DNA of 64,000 bases from Cladorhizidae sp. MBARI D1340-BT2 (Eukaryota > Porifera > Demospongiae > Poecilosclerida > Cladorhizidae): assembly GCA_028752905.1 (NCBI GenBank), contig JAQNBH010000002.1, positions 27,511,932 through 27,575,931 on the forward strand. The letters are read 5' to 3'. Positions 1-13,597 of this stretch are shown here, piece after piece. Each line of letters starts with the position of its first letter. Position 1 is the stretch's first letter. Made by a program: the position numbers and the translations under genes. The notes under the pieces were generated by a model that was given only the letters and a program-made list of their open reading frames with translations, ran no database searches and was not told the DNA's origin.

Positions 1-292
1 ATGTAGTGGTTTTTCACTGGCAGGCCACCGCTTTGGCAACTGGAAAACGCCAGGAAAAATCCCAAACCTTACCACTTCAAATCACCATAACTTGCTAATA
101 CTTAGAGTATTCAAAATTTTGGCACGTACAAAAGACAGATAATTAGAAGAGCTATCCGGTGATATAAAAATTATCTTTTTTGGGTAAAGTGTAGAAAAGT
201 TATGAGCTTCACGGCAAAAAAACAAGATTTTCGGGGGGAAAATGAGAAACATATAGACCAAATTAGGGCAAATATCAAGAACATGTTTAGCA

Positions 293-3200
293 TCAAGTAA
301 GAGTACAATTCATAACTGCCCTAATTAACAAGACCAAAGTCCCAGATTTTGTCAACTGATAGAGAAGGCCCTTATCTGCAACATGTGAACAGATTATCAA
401 TAAATGTAGTGGTTTTTCACTGGCAGGCCACCGCTTTGGCAACTGGAAAACGCCAGGAAAAATCCCAAACCTTACCACTTCAAATCACCATAACTTCCTA
501 ATACTTAGAGTAGTCAACATTTTGGCACGTACAAAAGACAGATAATTAGAAGGGCTATCCGGTGATATAAAAAGTATCTTTTTGGGGTAAAGTGTAGAAA
601 AGTTATGAGCTTCACGGCAAAAAAACAAGATTTTCGGGGGGGAAATGAGAAACATAATATAGACCAAATTAGGGCAAATATCAAGAACATGTTTAGCATC
701 AAGTAAGAGTACAATTCATAACTGCCCTAATTAACAAGACCAAAGTCCCAGATTTTGTCAACTGATAGAGAAGGCCCTTATCTGCAACATGTGAACAGAT
801 TATCAATAAATGTAGTGGTTTTTCACTGGCAGGCCACCGCTTTGGCAACTGGAAAACGCCAGGAAAAATCCCAAACCTTACCACTTCAAATCACCATAAC
901 TTCCTAATACTTAGAGTACTCAACATTTTGGCACGTACAAAAGACAGATAATTAGAAGGGCTATCCGGTGATATAAAAATTATCTTTTTTGGGTAAAGTG
1001 TAGAAAAGTTATGAGCTTCACGGCAAAAAAACAAGATTTTCGGGGGGAAAATGAGAAACATATAGACCAAATTAGGGCAAATATCAAGAACATGTTTAGC
1101 ATCAAGTAAGAGTACAATTCATAACTGCCCTAATTAACAAGACCAAAGTCCCAGATTTTGTCAACTGATAGAGAAGGCCCTTATCTGCAACATGTGAACA
1201 GATTATCAATAAATGTAGTGGTTTTTCACTGGCAGGCCACCGCTTTGGCAACTGGAAAACGCCAGGAAAAATCCCAAACCTTGCCACTTCAAATCACCAT
1301 AACTTGCTAATACTTAGAGTACTTAAAATTTTGGCACGTACAAAATACAGATAATTAGAAGAGCTATCCGATGATATAAATATTATCTTTTTTGGGTAAA
1401 GTGTAGAAAAGTTATGAGCTTCACGGCAAAAAAACAAGATTTTCGGGGGGAAAATGAGAAACATATAGACCAAATTAGGGCAAATATCAAGAACATGTTT
1501 AGCATCAAGTAAGAGTACAATTCATAACTGCCCTAATTAACAAGACCAAAGTCCCAGATTTTGTCAACTGATAGAGAAGGCCCTTATCTGCAACATGTGA
1601 ACAGATTATCAATAAATGTAGTGGTTTTTCACTGGCAGGCCACCGCTTTGGCAACTGGAAAACGCCAGGAAAAATCCCAAACCTTACCACTTCAAATCAC
1701 CATAACTTCCTAATACTTAGAGTACTCAACATTTTGGCACGTACAAAAGACAGATAATTAGAAGGGCTATCCGGTGATATAAAAATTATCTTTTTTGGGT
1801 AAAGTGTAGAAAAGTTATGAGCTTCACGGCAAAAAAACAAGATTTTCGGGGGGGAAATGAGAAACATATAGACCAAATTAGGGCAAATATCAAGAACATG
1901 TTTAGCATCAAGTAAGAGTACAATTCATAACTGCCCTAATTAACAAGACCAAAGTCCCAGATTTTGTCAACTGATAGAGAAGGCCCTTATCTGCAACATG
2001 TGAACAGATTATCAATAAATGTAGTGGTTTTTCACTGGCAGGCCACCGCTTTGGCAACTTGAAAACGCCAGGAAAAATCCCAAACCTTGCCACTTCAAAT
2101 CACCATAACTTGCTACTACTTAGAGTACTTAAAATTTTGGCACGTACAAAATACAGATAATTAGAAGAGCTATCCGGTGATATAAATATTATCTTTTTTG
2201 GGTAAAGTGTAGAAAAGTTATGAGCTTCACGGCAAAAAAACAAGATTTTCGGGGGGAAAATGAGAAACATATAGACCAAATTAGGGCAAATATCAAGAAC
2301 ATGTTTAGCATCAAGTAAGAGTACAATTCATAACTGCCCTAATTAACAAGACCAAAGTCCCAGATTTTGTCAACTGATAGAGAAGGCCCTTATCTGCAAC
2401 ATGTGAACAGATTATCAATAAATGTAGTGGTTTTTCACTGGCAGGCCACCGCTTTGGCAACTGGAAAACGCCAGGAAAAATCCCAAACCTTACCACTTCA
2501 AATCACCATAACTTCCTAATACTTAGAGTAGTCAACATTTTGGCACGTACAAAAGACAGATAATTAGAAGGGCTATCCGGTGATATAAAAAGTATCTTTT
2601 TGGGGTAAAGTGTAGAAAAGTTATGAGCTTCACGGCAAAAAAACAAGATTTTCGGGGGGAAAATGAGAAACATAATATAGACCAAATTAGGGCAAATATC
2701 AAGAACATGTTTAGCATCAAGTAAGAGTACAATTCATAACTGCCCTAATTAACAAGACCAAAGTCCCAGATTTTGTCAACTGATAGAGAAGGCCCTTATC
2801 TGCAACATGTGAACAGATTATCAATAAATGTAGTGGTTTTTCACTGGCAGGCCACCGCTTTGGCAACTGGAAAACGCCAGGAAAAATCCCAAACCTTACC
2901 ACTTCAAATCACCATAACTTCCTAATACTTAGAGTACTCAACATTTTGGCACGTACAAAAGACAGATAATTAGAAGGGCTATCCGGTGATATAAAAATTA
3001 TCTTTTTTGGGTAAAGTGTAGAAAAGTTATGAGCTTCACGGCAAAAAAACAAGATTTTCGGGGGGAAAATGAGAAACATATAGACCAAATTAGGGCAAAT
3101 ATCAAGAACATGTTTAGCATCAAGTAAGAGTACAATTCATAACTGCCCTAATTAACAAGACCAAAGTCCCAGATTTTGTCAACTGATAGAGAAGGCCCTT

Positions 3201-4328
3201 ATCTGCAACATGTGAACAGATTATCAATAAATGTAGTGGTTTTTCACTGGCAGGCCACCGCTTTGGCAACTGGAAAACGCCAGGAAAAATCCCAAACCTT
3301 GCCACTTCAAATCACCATAACTTGCTAATACTTAGAGTACTTAAAATTTTGGCACGTACAAAATACAGATAATTAGAAGAGCTATCCGGTGATATAAAAA
3401 TTATCTTTTTGGGGTAAAGTGTAGAAAAGTTATGAGCTTCACGGCAAAAAAACAAGATTTTCGGGGGGAAAATGAGAAACATATAGACCAAATTAGGGCA
3501 AATATCAAGAACATGTTTAGCATCAAGTAAGAGTACAATTCATAACTGCCCTAATTAACAAGACCAAAGTCCCAGATTTTGTCAACTGATAGAGAAGGCC
3601 CTTATCTGCAACATGTGAACAGATTATCAATAAATGTAGTGGTTTTTCACTGGCAGGCCACCGCTTTGGCAACTGGAAAACGCCAGGAAAAATCCCAAAC
3701 CTTACCACTTCAAATCACCATAACTTCCTAATACTTAGAGTAGTCAACATTTTGGCACGTACAAAAGACAGATAATTAGAAGGGCTATCCGGTGATATAA
3801 AAAGTATCTTTTTTGGGTAAAGTGTAGAAAAGTTATGAGCTTCACGGCAAAAAAACAAGATTTTCGGGGGGAAAATGAGAAACATATAGACCAAATTAGG
3901 GCAAATATCAAGAACATGTTTAGCATCAAGTAAGAGTACAATTCATAACTGCCCTAATTAACAAGACCAAAGTCCCAGATTTTGTCAACTGATAGAGAAG
4001 GCCCTTATCTGCAACATGTGAACAGATTATCAATAAATGTAGTGGTTTTTCACTGGCAGGCCACCGCTTTGGCAACTTGAAAACGCCAGGAAAAATCCCA
4101 AACCTTACCACTTCAAATCACCATAACTTCCTAATACTTAGAGTACTCAACATTTTGGCACGTACAAAAGACAGATAATTAGAAGGGCTATCCGGTGATA
4201 TAAAAATTATCTTTTTTGGGTAAAGTGTAGTAAAGTTATCAGCTTCACGGCAAAAAAACAAGATTTTCGGGGGGAAAATGAGAAACATATAGACCAAATT
4301 AGGGCAAATATCAAGAACATGTTTAGCA
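293..4328. repeat. Pair of 5-monomer blocks (partial HOR)
   Basis: The monomers starting at 293 and 2311 share a rare 3-bp insertion (CATAATATAG for CATATAG) and TTTTTGGGG in place of TTTTTTGGG. They are 2018 bp apart, which is five monomers plus the insertion. The following two monomers also match by type (699 with 2717, 1102 with 3120). The fourth and fifth diverge, so this is a decayed or partly converted higher-order repeat. Confidence 0.65.
699..1101. repeat. Representative 403-bp satellite monomer
   Basis: A typical unit. It has a nearly invariant segment (699 to about 902), a variable zone of about 80 bp (about 903-985) and a second conserved segment (about 986-1101). The variable zone contains TATAAAAA (972-979). 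The second conserved segment contains a dyad, ATTTTC, then a short G loop, then GAAAAT. Monomer types are separated by CTTACC versus CTTGCC, AACTGG versus AACTTG, CTTCCTA versus CTTGCTA, AAAGACAG versus AAATACAG, and the bases around the TATA-like motif. The monomer holds a single TTAA shared by all types, at CCCTAATTAACAAG, plus a second TTAA in types with AGTACTTAAAAT. Confidence 0.95.
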
Positions 4329-7300
4329 TCAAGTAAGAGTACAATTCATAACTGCCCTAATTAACAAGACCAAAGTCCCAGATTTTGTCAACTGATAGAG
4401 AAGGCCCTTATCTGCAACATGTGAACAGATTATCAATAAATGTAGTGGTTTTTCACTGGCAGGCCACCGCTTTGGCAACTGGAAAACGCCAGGAAAAATC
4501 CCAAACCTTGCCACTTCAAATCACCATAACTTGCTAATACTTAGAGTACTTAAAATTTTGGCACGTACAAAATACAGATAATTAGAAGAGCTATCCGGTG
4601 ATATAAAAATTATCTTTTTTGGGTAAAGTGTAGAAAAGTTATGAGCTTCACGGCAAAAAAACAAGATTTTCGGGGGGAAAATGAGAAACATATAGACCAA
4701 ATTAGGGCAAATATCAAGAACATGTTTAGCATCAAGTAAGAGTACAATTCATAACTGCCCTAATTAACAAGACCAAAGTCCCAGATTTTGTCAACTGATA
4801 GAGAAGGCCCTTATCTGCAACATGTGAACAGATTATCAATAAATGTAGTGGTTTTTCACTGGCAGGCCACCGCTTTGGCAACTGGAAAACGCCAGGAAAA
4901 ATCCCAAACCTTACCACTTCAAATCACCATAACTTCCTAATACTTAGAGTAGTCAACATTTTGGCACGTACAAAAGACAGATAATTAGAAGGGCTATCCG
5001 GTGATATAAAAATTATCTTTTTTGGGTAAAGTGTAGAAAAGTTATGAGCTTCACGGCAAAACAACAAGATTTTCGGGGGGAAAATGAGAAACATATAGAC
5101 CAAATTAGGGCAAATATCAAGAACATGTTTAGCATCAAGTAAGAGTACAATTCATAACTGCCCTAATTAACAAGACCAAAGTCCCAGATTTTGTCAACTG
5201 ATAGAGAAGGCCCTTATCTGCAACATGTGAACAGATTATCAATAAATGTAGTGGTTTTTCACTGGCAGGCCACCGCTTTGGCAACTGGAAAACGCCAGGA
5301 AAAATCCCAAATCTTACCACTTCAAATCACCATAACTTCCTAATACTTAGAGTAGTCAACATTTTGGCACGTACAAAAGACAGATAATTAGAAGGGCTAT
5401 CCGGTGATATAAAAAGTATCTTTTTTGGGTAAAGTGTAGAAAAGTTATGAGCTTCACGGCAAAAAAACAAGATTTTCGGGGGGAAAATGAGAAACATATA
5501 GACCAAATTAGGGCAAATATCAAGAACATGTTTAGCATCAAGTAAGAGTACAATTCATAACTGCCCTAATTAACAAGACCAAAGTCCCAGATTTTGTCAA
5601 CTGATAGAGAAGGCCCTTATCTGCAACATGTGAACAGATTATCAATAAATGTAGTGGTTTTTCACTGGCAGGCCACCGCTTTGGCAACTGGAAAACGCCA
5701 GGAAAAATCCCAAACCTTACCACTTCAAATCACCATAACTTGCTAATACTTAGAGTACTCAACATTTTGGCACGTACAAAAGACAGATAATTAGAAGGGC
5801 TATCCGGTGATATAAAAAGTATCTTTTTTGGGTAAAGTGTAGAAAAGTTATGAGCTTCACGGCAAAAAAACAAGATTTTCGGGGGGAAAATGAGAAACAT
5901 ATAGACCAAATTAGGGCAAATATCAAGAACATGTTTAGCATCAAGTAAGAGTACAATTCATAACTGCCCTAATTAACAAAACCAAAGTCCCAGATTTTGT
6001 CAACTGATAGAGAAGGCCCTTATCTGCAACATGTGAACAGATTATCAATAAATGTAGTGGTTTTTCACTGGCAGGCCACCGCTTTGGCAACTTGAAAACG
6101 CCAGGAAAAATCCCAAACCTTACCACTTCAAATCACCATAACTTCCTAATACTTAGAGTAGTCAACATTTTGGCACGTACAAAAGACAGATAATTAGAAG
6201 GGCTATCCGGTGATATAAAAAGTATCTTTTTTGGGTAAAGTGTAGAAAAGTTATGAGCTTCACGGCAAAAAAACAAGATTTTCGGGGGGAAAATGAGAAA
6301 CATATAGACCAAATTAGGGCAAATATCAAGAACATGTTTAGCATCAAGTAAGAGTACAATTCATAACTGCCCTAATTAACAAGACCAAAGTCCCAGATTT
6401 TGTCAACTGATAGAGAAGGCCCTTATCTGCAACATGTGAACAGATTATCAATAAATGTAGTGGTTTTTCACTGGCAGGCCACCGCTTTGGCAACTGGAAA
6501 ACGCCAGGAAAAATCCCAAACCTTACCACTTCAAATCACCATAACTTCCTAATACTTAGAGTACTCAACATTTTGGCACGTACAAAAGACAGATAATTAG
6601 AAGGGCTATTCGGTGATATAAAAATTATCTTTTTTGGGTAAAGTGTAGAAAAGTTATGAGCTTCACGGCAAAAAAACAAGATTTTCGGGGGGAAAATGAG
6701 AAACATATAGACCAAATTAGGGCAAATATCAAGAACATGTTTAGCATCAAGTAAGAGTACAATTCATAACTGCCCTAATTAACAAGACCAAAGTCCCAGA
6801 TTTTGTCAACTGATAGAGAAGGCCCTTATCTGCAACATGTGAACAGATTATCAATAAATGTAGTGGTTTTTCACTGGCAGGCCACCGCTTTGGCAACTGG
6901 AAAACGCCAGGAAAAATCCCAAACCTTACCACTTCAAATCACCATAACTTCCTAATACTTAGAGTAGTCAACATTTTGGCACGTACAAAAGACAGATAAT
7001 TAGAAGGGCTATCCGGTGATATAAAAAGTATCTTTTTTGGGTAAAGTGTAGAAAAGTTATGAGCTTCACGGCAAAAAAACAAGATTTTCGGGGGGAAAAT
7101 GAGAAACATATAGACCAAATTAGGGCAAATATCAAGAACATGTTTAGCATCAAGTAAGAGTACAATTCATAACTGCCCTAATTAACAAGACCAAAGTCCC
7201 AGATTTTGTCAACTGATAGAGAAGGCCCTTATCTGCAACATGTGAACAGATTATCAATAAATGTAGTGGTTTTTCACTGGCAGGCCACCGCTTTGGCAAC

Positions 7301-7955
7301 TGGAAAACGCCAGGAAAAATCCCAAACCTTGCCACTTCAAATCACCATAACTTGCTAATACTTAGAGTACTTAAAATTTTGGCACGTACAAAATACAGAT
7401 AATTAGAAGAGCTATCCGGTGATATAAATATTATCTTTTTTGGGTAAAGTGTAGAAAAGTTATGAGCTTCACGGCAAAAAAACAAGATTTTCGGGGGGAA
7501 AATGAGAAACATATAGACCAAATTAGGGCAAATATCAAGAACATGTTTAGCATCAAGTAAGAGTACAATTCATAACTGCCCTAATTAACAAGACCAAAGT
7601 CCCAGATTTTGTCAACTGATAGAGAAGGCCCTTATCTGCAACATGTGAACAGATTATCAATAAATGTAGTGGTTTTTCACTGGCAGGCCACCGCTTTGGC
7701 AACTTGAAAACGCCAGGAAAAATCCCAAACCTTACCACTTCAAATCACCATAACTTCCTAATACTTAGAGTAGTCAACATTTTGGCACGTACAAAAGACA
7801 GATAATTAGAAGGGCTATCCGGTGATATAAAAAGTATCTTTTTTGGGTAAAGTGTAGAAAAGTTATGAGCTTCACGGCAAAAAAACAAGATTTTCGGGGG
7901 GAAAATGAGAAACATATAGACCAAATTAGGGCAAATATCAAGAACATGTTTAGCA

Positions 7956-10373
7956 TCAAGTAAGAGTACAATTCATAACTGCCCTAATTAACAAGACCAA
8001 AGTCCCAGATTTTGTCAACTGATAGAGAAGGCCCTTATCTGCAACATGTGAACAGATTATCAATAAATGTAGTGGTTTTTCACTGGCAGGCCACCGCTTT
8101 GGCAACTGGAAAACGCCAGGAAAAATCCCAAACCTTACCACTTCAAATCACCATAACTTCCTAATACTTAGAGTACTCAACATTTTGGCACGTACAAAAG
8201 ACAGATAATTAGAAGGGCTATCCGGTGATATAAAAATTATCTTTTTTGGGTAAAGTGTAGAAAAGTTATGAGCTTCACGGCAAAAAAACAAGATTTTCGG
8301 GGGGAAAATGAGAAACATATAGACCAAATTAGGGCAAATATCAAGAACATGTTTAGCATCAAGTAAGAGTACAATTCATAACTGCCCTAATTAACAAGAC
8401 CAAAGTCCCAGATTTTGTCAACTGATAGAGAAGGCCCTTATCTGCAACATGTGAACAGATTATCAATAAATGTAGTGGTTTTTCACTGGCAGGCCACCGC
8501 TTTGGCAACTGGAAAACGCCAGGAAAAATCCCAAACCTTGCCACTTCAAATCACCATAACTTGCTAATACTTAGAGTACTTAAAATTTTGGCACGTACAA
8601 AATACAGATAATTAGAAGAGCTATCCGGTGATATAAATATTATCTTTTTTGGGTAAAGTGTAGAAAAGTTATGATCTTCACGGCAAAAAAACAAGATTTT
8701 CGGGGGGAAAATGAGAAACATATAGACCAAATTAGGGCAAATATCAAGAACATGTTTAGCATCAAGTAAGAGTACAATTCATAACTGCCCTAATTAACAA
8801 GACCAAAGTCCCAGATTTTCTCAACTGATAGAGAAGGCCCTTATCTGCAACATGTGAACAGATTATCAATAAATGTAGTGGTTTTTCACTGGCAGGCCAC
8901 CGCTTTGGCAACTGGAAAACGCCAGGAAAAATCCCAAATCTTACCACTTCAAATCACCATAACTTCCTAATACTTAGAGTACTCAACATTTTGGCACGTA
9001 CAAAAGACAGATAATTAGAAGGGCTATCCGGTGATATAAAAATTATCTTTTTTGGGTAAAGTGTAGAAAAGTTATGAGCTTCACGGCAAAAAAACAAGAT
9101 TTTCGGGGGGAAAATGAGAAACATATAGACCAAATTAGGGCAAATATCAAGAACATGTTTAGCATCAAGTAAGAGTACAATTCATAACTGCCCTAATTAA
9201 CAAGACCAAAGTCCCAGATTTTGTCAACTGATAGAGAAGGCCCTTATCTGCAACATGTGAACAGATTATCAATAAATGTAGTGGTTTTTCACTGGCAGGC
9301 CACCGCTTTGGCAACTGGAAAACGCCAGGAAAAATCCCAAACCTTGCCACTTCAAATCACCATAACTTGCTAATACTTAGAGTACTTAAAATTTTGGCAC
9401 GTACAAAATACAGATAATTAGAAGAGCTATCCGGTGATATAAATATTATCTTTTTTGGGTAAAGTGTAGAAAAGTTATGAGCTTCACGGCAAAAAAACAA
9501 GATTTTCGGGGGGAAAATGAGAAACATATAGACCAAATTAGGGCAAATATCAAGAACATGTTTAGCATCAAGTAAGAGTACAATTCATAACTGCCCTAAT
9601 TAACAAGACCAAAGTCCCAGATTTTGTCAACTGATAGAGAAGGCCCTTATCTGCAACATGTGAACAGATTATCAATAAATGTAGTGGTTTTTCACTGGCA
9701 GGCCACCGCTTTGGCAACTGGAAAACGCCAGGAAAAATCCCAAACCTTACCACTTCAAATCACCATAACTTCCTAATACTTAGAGTACTCAACATTTTGG
9801 CACGTACTAAAGACAGATAATTAGAAGGGCTATCCGGTGATATAAAAATTATCTTTTTTGGGTAAAGTGTAGTAAAGTTATGAGCTTCACGGCAAAAAAA
9901 CAAGATTTTCGGGGGGGAAATGAGAAACATATAGACCAAATTAGGGCAAATATCAAGAACATGTTTAGCATCAAGTAAGAGTACAATTCATAACTGCCCT
10001 AATTAACAAGACCAAAGTCCCAGATTTTGTCAACTGATAGAGAAGGCCCTTATCTGCAACATGTGAACAGATTATCAATAAATGTAGTGGTTTTTCACTG
10101 GCAGGCCACCGCTTTGGCAACTGGAAAACGCCAGGAAAAATCCCAAACCTTGCCACTTCAAATCACCATAACTTGCTAATACTTAGAGTACTTAAAATTT
10201 TGGCACGTACAAAATACAGATAATTAGAAGAGCTATCCGGTGATATAAATATTATCTTTTTTGGGTAAAGTGTAGAAAAGTTATGAGCTTCACGGCAAAA
10301 AAACAAGATTTTCGGGGGGAAAATGAGAAACATATAGACCAAATTAGGGCAAATATCAAGAACATGTTTAGCA
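7956..10373. repeat. 806-bp dimer HOR, three copies
   Basis: Two monomer types alternate strictly. Monomers at 7956, 8762 and 9568 have CTTACC, CTTCCTA, AAAGAC and TATAAAAATTA. Monomers at 8359, 9165 and 9971 have CTTGCC, CTTGCTA, AAATAC and TATAAATATTA. The higher-order period is 806 bp. Isolated changes exist, such as TTTTCTC at about 8818 and a T in place of A at about 9808. Confidence 0.85.
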
Positions 10374-13300
10374 TCAAGTAAGAGTACAATTCATAACTGC
10401 CCTAATTAACAAGACCAAAGTCCCAGATTTTGTCAACTGATAGAGAAGGCCCTTATCTGCAACATGTGAACAGATTATCAATAAATGTAGTGGTTTTTCA
10501 CTGGCAGGCCACCGCTTTGGCAACTGGAAAACGCCAGGAAAAATCCCAAACCTTACCACTTCAAATCACCATAACTTCCTAATACTTAGAGTAGTCAACA
10601 TTTTGGCACGTACAAAAGACAGATAATTAGAAGGGCTATCCGGTGATATAAAAAGTATCTTTTTTGGGTAAAGTGTAGAAAAGTTATGAGCTTCACGGCA
10701 AAAAAACAAGATTTTCGGGGGGAAAATGAGAAACATATAGACCAAATTAGGGCAAATATCAAGAACATGTTTAGCATCAAGTAAGAGTACAATTCATAAC
10801 TGCCCTAATTAACAAGACCAAAGTCCCAGATTTTGTCAACTGATAGAGAAGGCCCTTATCTGCAACATGTGAACAGATTATCAATAAATGTAGTGGTTTT
10901 TCACTGGCAGGCCACCGCTTTGGCAACTGGAAAACGCCAGGAAAAATCCCAAACCTTACCACTTCAAATCACCATAACTTCCTAATACTTAGAGTACTCA
11001 ACATTTTGGCACGTACAAAATACAGATAATTAGAAGAGCTATCCGGTGATATAAATATTATCTTTTTTGGGTAAAGTGTAGAAAAGTTATGAGCTTCACG
11101 GCAAAAAAACAAGATTTTCGGGGGGAAAATGAGAAACATATAGACCAAATTAGGGCAAATATCAAGAACATGTTTAGCATCAAGTAAGAGTACAATTCAT
11201 AACTGCCCTAATTAACAAGACCAAAGTCCCAGATTTTGTCAACTGATAGAGAAGGCCCTTATCTGCAACATGTGAACAGATTATCAATAAATGTAGTGGT
11301 TTTTCACTGGCAGGCCACCGCTTTGGCAACTGGAAAACGCCAGGAAAAATCCCAAACCTTACCACTTCAAATCACCATAACTTCCTAATACTTAGAGTAG
11401 TCAACATTTTGGCACGTACAAAAGACAGATAATTAGAAGGGCTATCCGGTGATATAAAAAGTATCTTTTTTGGGTAAAGTGTAGAAAAGTTATGAGCTTC
11501 ACGGCAAAAAAACAAGATTTTCGGGGGGAAAATGAGAAACATATAGACCAAATTAGGGCAAATATCAAGAACATGTTTAGCATCAAGTAAGAGTACAATT
11601 CATAACTGCCCTAATTAACAAGACCAAAGTCCCAGATTTTGTCAACTGATAGAGAAGGCCCTTATCTGCAACATGTGAACAGATTATCAATAAATGTAGT
11701 GGTTTTTCACTGGCAGGCCACCGCTTTGGCAACTGGAAAACGCCAGGAAAAATCCCAAACCTTACCACTTCAAATCACCATAACTTCCTAATACTTAGAG
11801 TAGTCAACATTTTGGCACGTACAAAAGACAGATAATTAGAAGGGCTATCCGGTGATATAAAAAGTATCTTTTTTGGGTAAAGTGTAGAAAAGTTATGAGC
11901 TTCACGGCAAAAAAACAAGATTTTCGGGGGGGAAATGAGAAACATATAGACCAAATTAGGGCAAATATCAAGAACATGTTTAGCATCAAGTAAGAGTACA
12001 ATTCATAACTGCCCTAATTAACAAGACCAAAGTCCCAGATTTTCTCAACTGATAGAGAAGGCCCTTATCTGCAACATGTGAACAGATTATCAATAAATGT
12101 AGTGGTTTTTCACTGGCAGGCCACCGCTTTGGCAACTGGAAAACGCCAGGAAAAATCCCAAACCTTACCACTTCAAATCACCATAACTTCCTAATACTTA
12201 GAGTACTCAACATTTTGGCACGTACAAAATACAGATAATTAGAAGAGCTATCCGGTGATATAAATATTATCTTTTTTGGGTAAAGTGTAGAAAAGTTATG
12301 AGCTTCACGGCAAAAAAACAAGATTTTCGGGGGGAAAATGAGAAACATATAGACCAAATTAGGGCAAATATCAAGAACATGTTTAGCATCAAGTAAGAGT
12401 ACAATTCATAACTGCCCTAATTAACAAGATCAAAGTCCCAGATTTTGTCAACTGATAGAGAAGGCCCTTATCTGCAACATGTGAACAGATTATCAATAAA
12501 TGTAGTGGTTTTTCACTGGCAGGCCACCGCTTTGGCAACTGGAAAACGCCAGGAAAAATCCCAAACCTTACCACTTCAAATCACCATAACTTCCTAATAC
12601 TTAGAGTAGTCAACATTTTGGCACGTACAAAAGACAGATAATTAGAAGGGCTATCCGGTGATATAAAAAGTATCTTTTTTGGGTAAAGTGTAGAAAAGTT
12701 ATGAGCTTCACGGCAAAAAAACAAGATTTTCGGGGGGAAAATGAGAAACATATAGACCAAATTAGGGCAAATATCAAGAACATGTTTAGCATCAAGTAAG
12801 AGTACAATTCATAACTGCCCTAATTAACAAGACCAAAGTCCCAGATTTTGTCAACTGATAGAGAAGGCCCTTATCTGCAACATGTGAACAGATTATCAAT
12901 AAATGTAGTGGTTTTTCACTGGCAGGCCACCGCTTTGGCAACTGGAAAACGCCAGGAAAAATCCCAAACCTTACCACTTCAAATCACCATAACTTCCTAA
13001 TACTTAGAGTACTCAACATTTTGGCACGTACAAAAGACAGATAATTAGAAGGGCTATCCGGTGATATAAAAATTATCTTTTTTGGGTAAAGTGTAGAAAA
13101 GTTATGAGCTTCACGGCAAAAAAACAAGATTTTCGGGGGGAAAATGAGAAACATATAGACCAAATTAGGGCAAATATCAAGAACATGTTTAGCATCAAGT
13201 AAGAGTACAATTCATAACTGCCCTAATTAACAAGACCAAAGTCCCAGATTTTGTCAACTGATAGAGAAGGCCCTTATCTGCAACATGTGAACAGATTATC

Positions 13301-13597
13301 AATAAATGTAGTGGTTTTTCACTGGCAGGCCACCGCTTTGGCAACTGGAAAACGCCAGGAAAAATCCCAAACCTTACCACTTCAAATCACCATAACTTCC
13401 TAATACTTAGAGTAGTAAACATTTTGGCACGTACAAAAGACAGATAATTAGAAGGGCTATCCGGTGATATAAAAAGTATCTTTTTGGGGTAAAGTGTAGA
13501 AAAGTTATGAGCTTCACGGCAAAAAAACAAGATTTTCGGGGGGAAAATGAGAAACATATAGACCAAATTAGGGCAAATATCAAGAACATGTTTAGCA

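Noticed and set aside
514..714. 60-76-residue minus-strand frames in many monomers, the 70-residue frames of composite units, and 102-123-residue fused versions
   Set aside because: Those whose starts I checked begin at TTG and cross the variable part of the satellite. Indels of 1-4 bp freely break or fuse them. There are no protein motifs, only low-complexity hydrophobic translation.
699..884. 61-residue minus-strand open frame present in nearly every 403-bp monomer
   Set aside because: It starts at GTG, not ATG, and its recurrence follows from satellite repetition. The recurring differences (V/A, Q/K, T/R) all change the residue, which shows no coding constraint.
1035..1055. CENP-B box in the satellite (TTTTCGGGGGGAAAATG)
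   Set aside because: It has TTCG but lacks the A and CGGG at the required spacing of the core pattern, so it is not a match.
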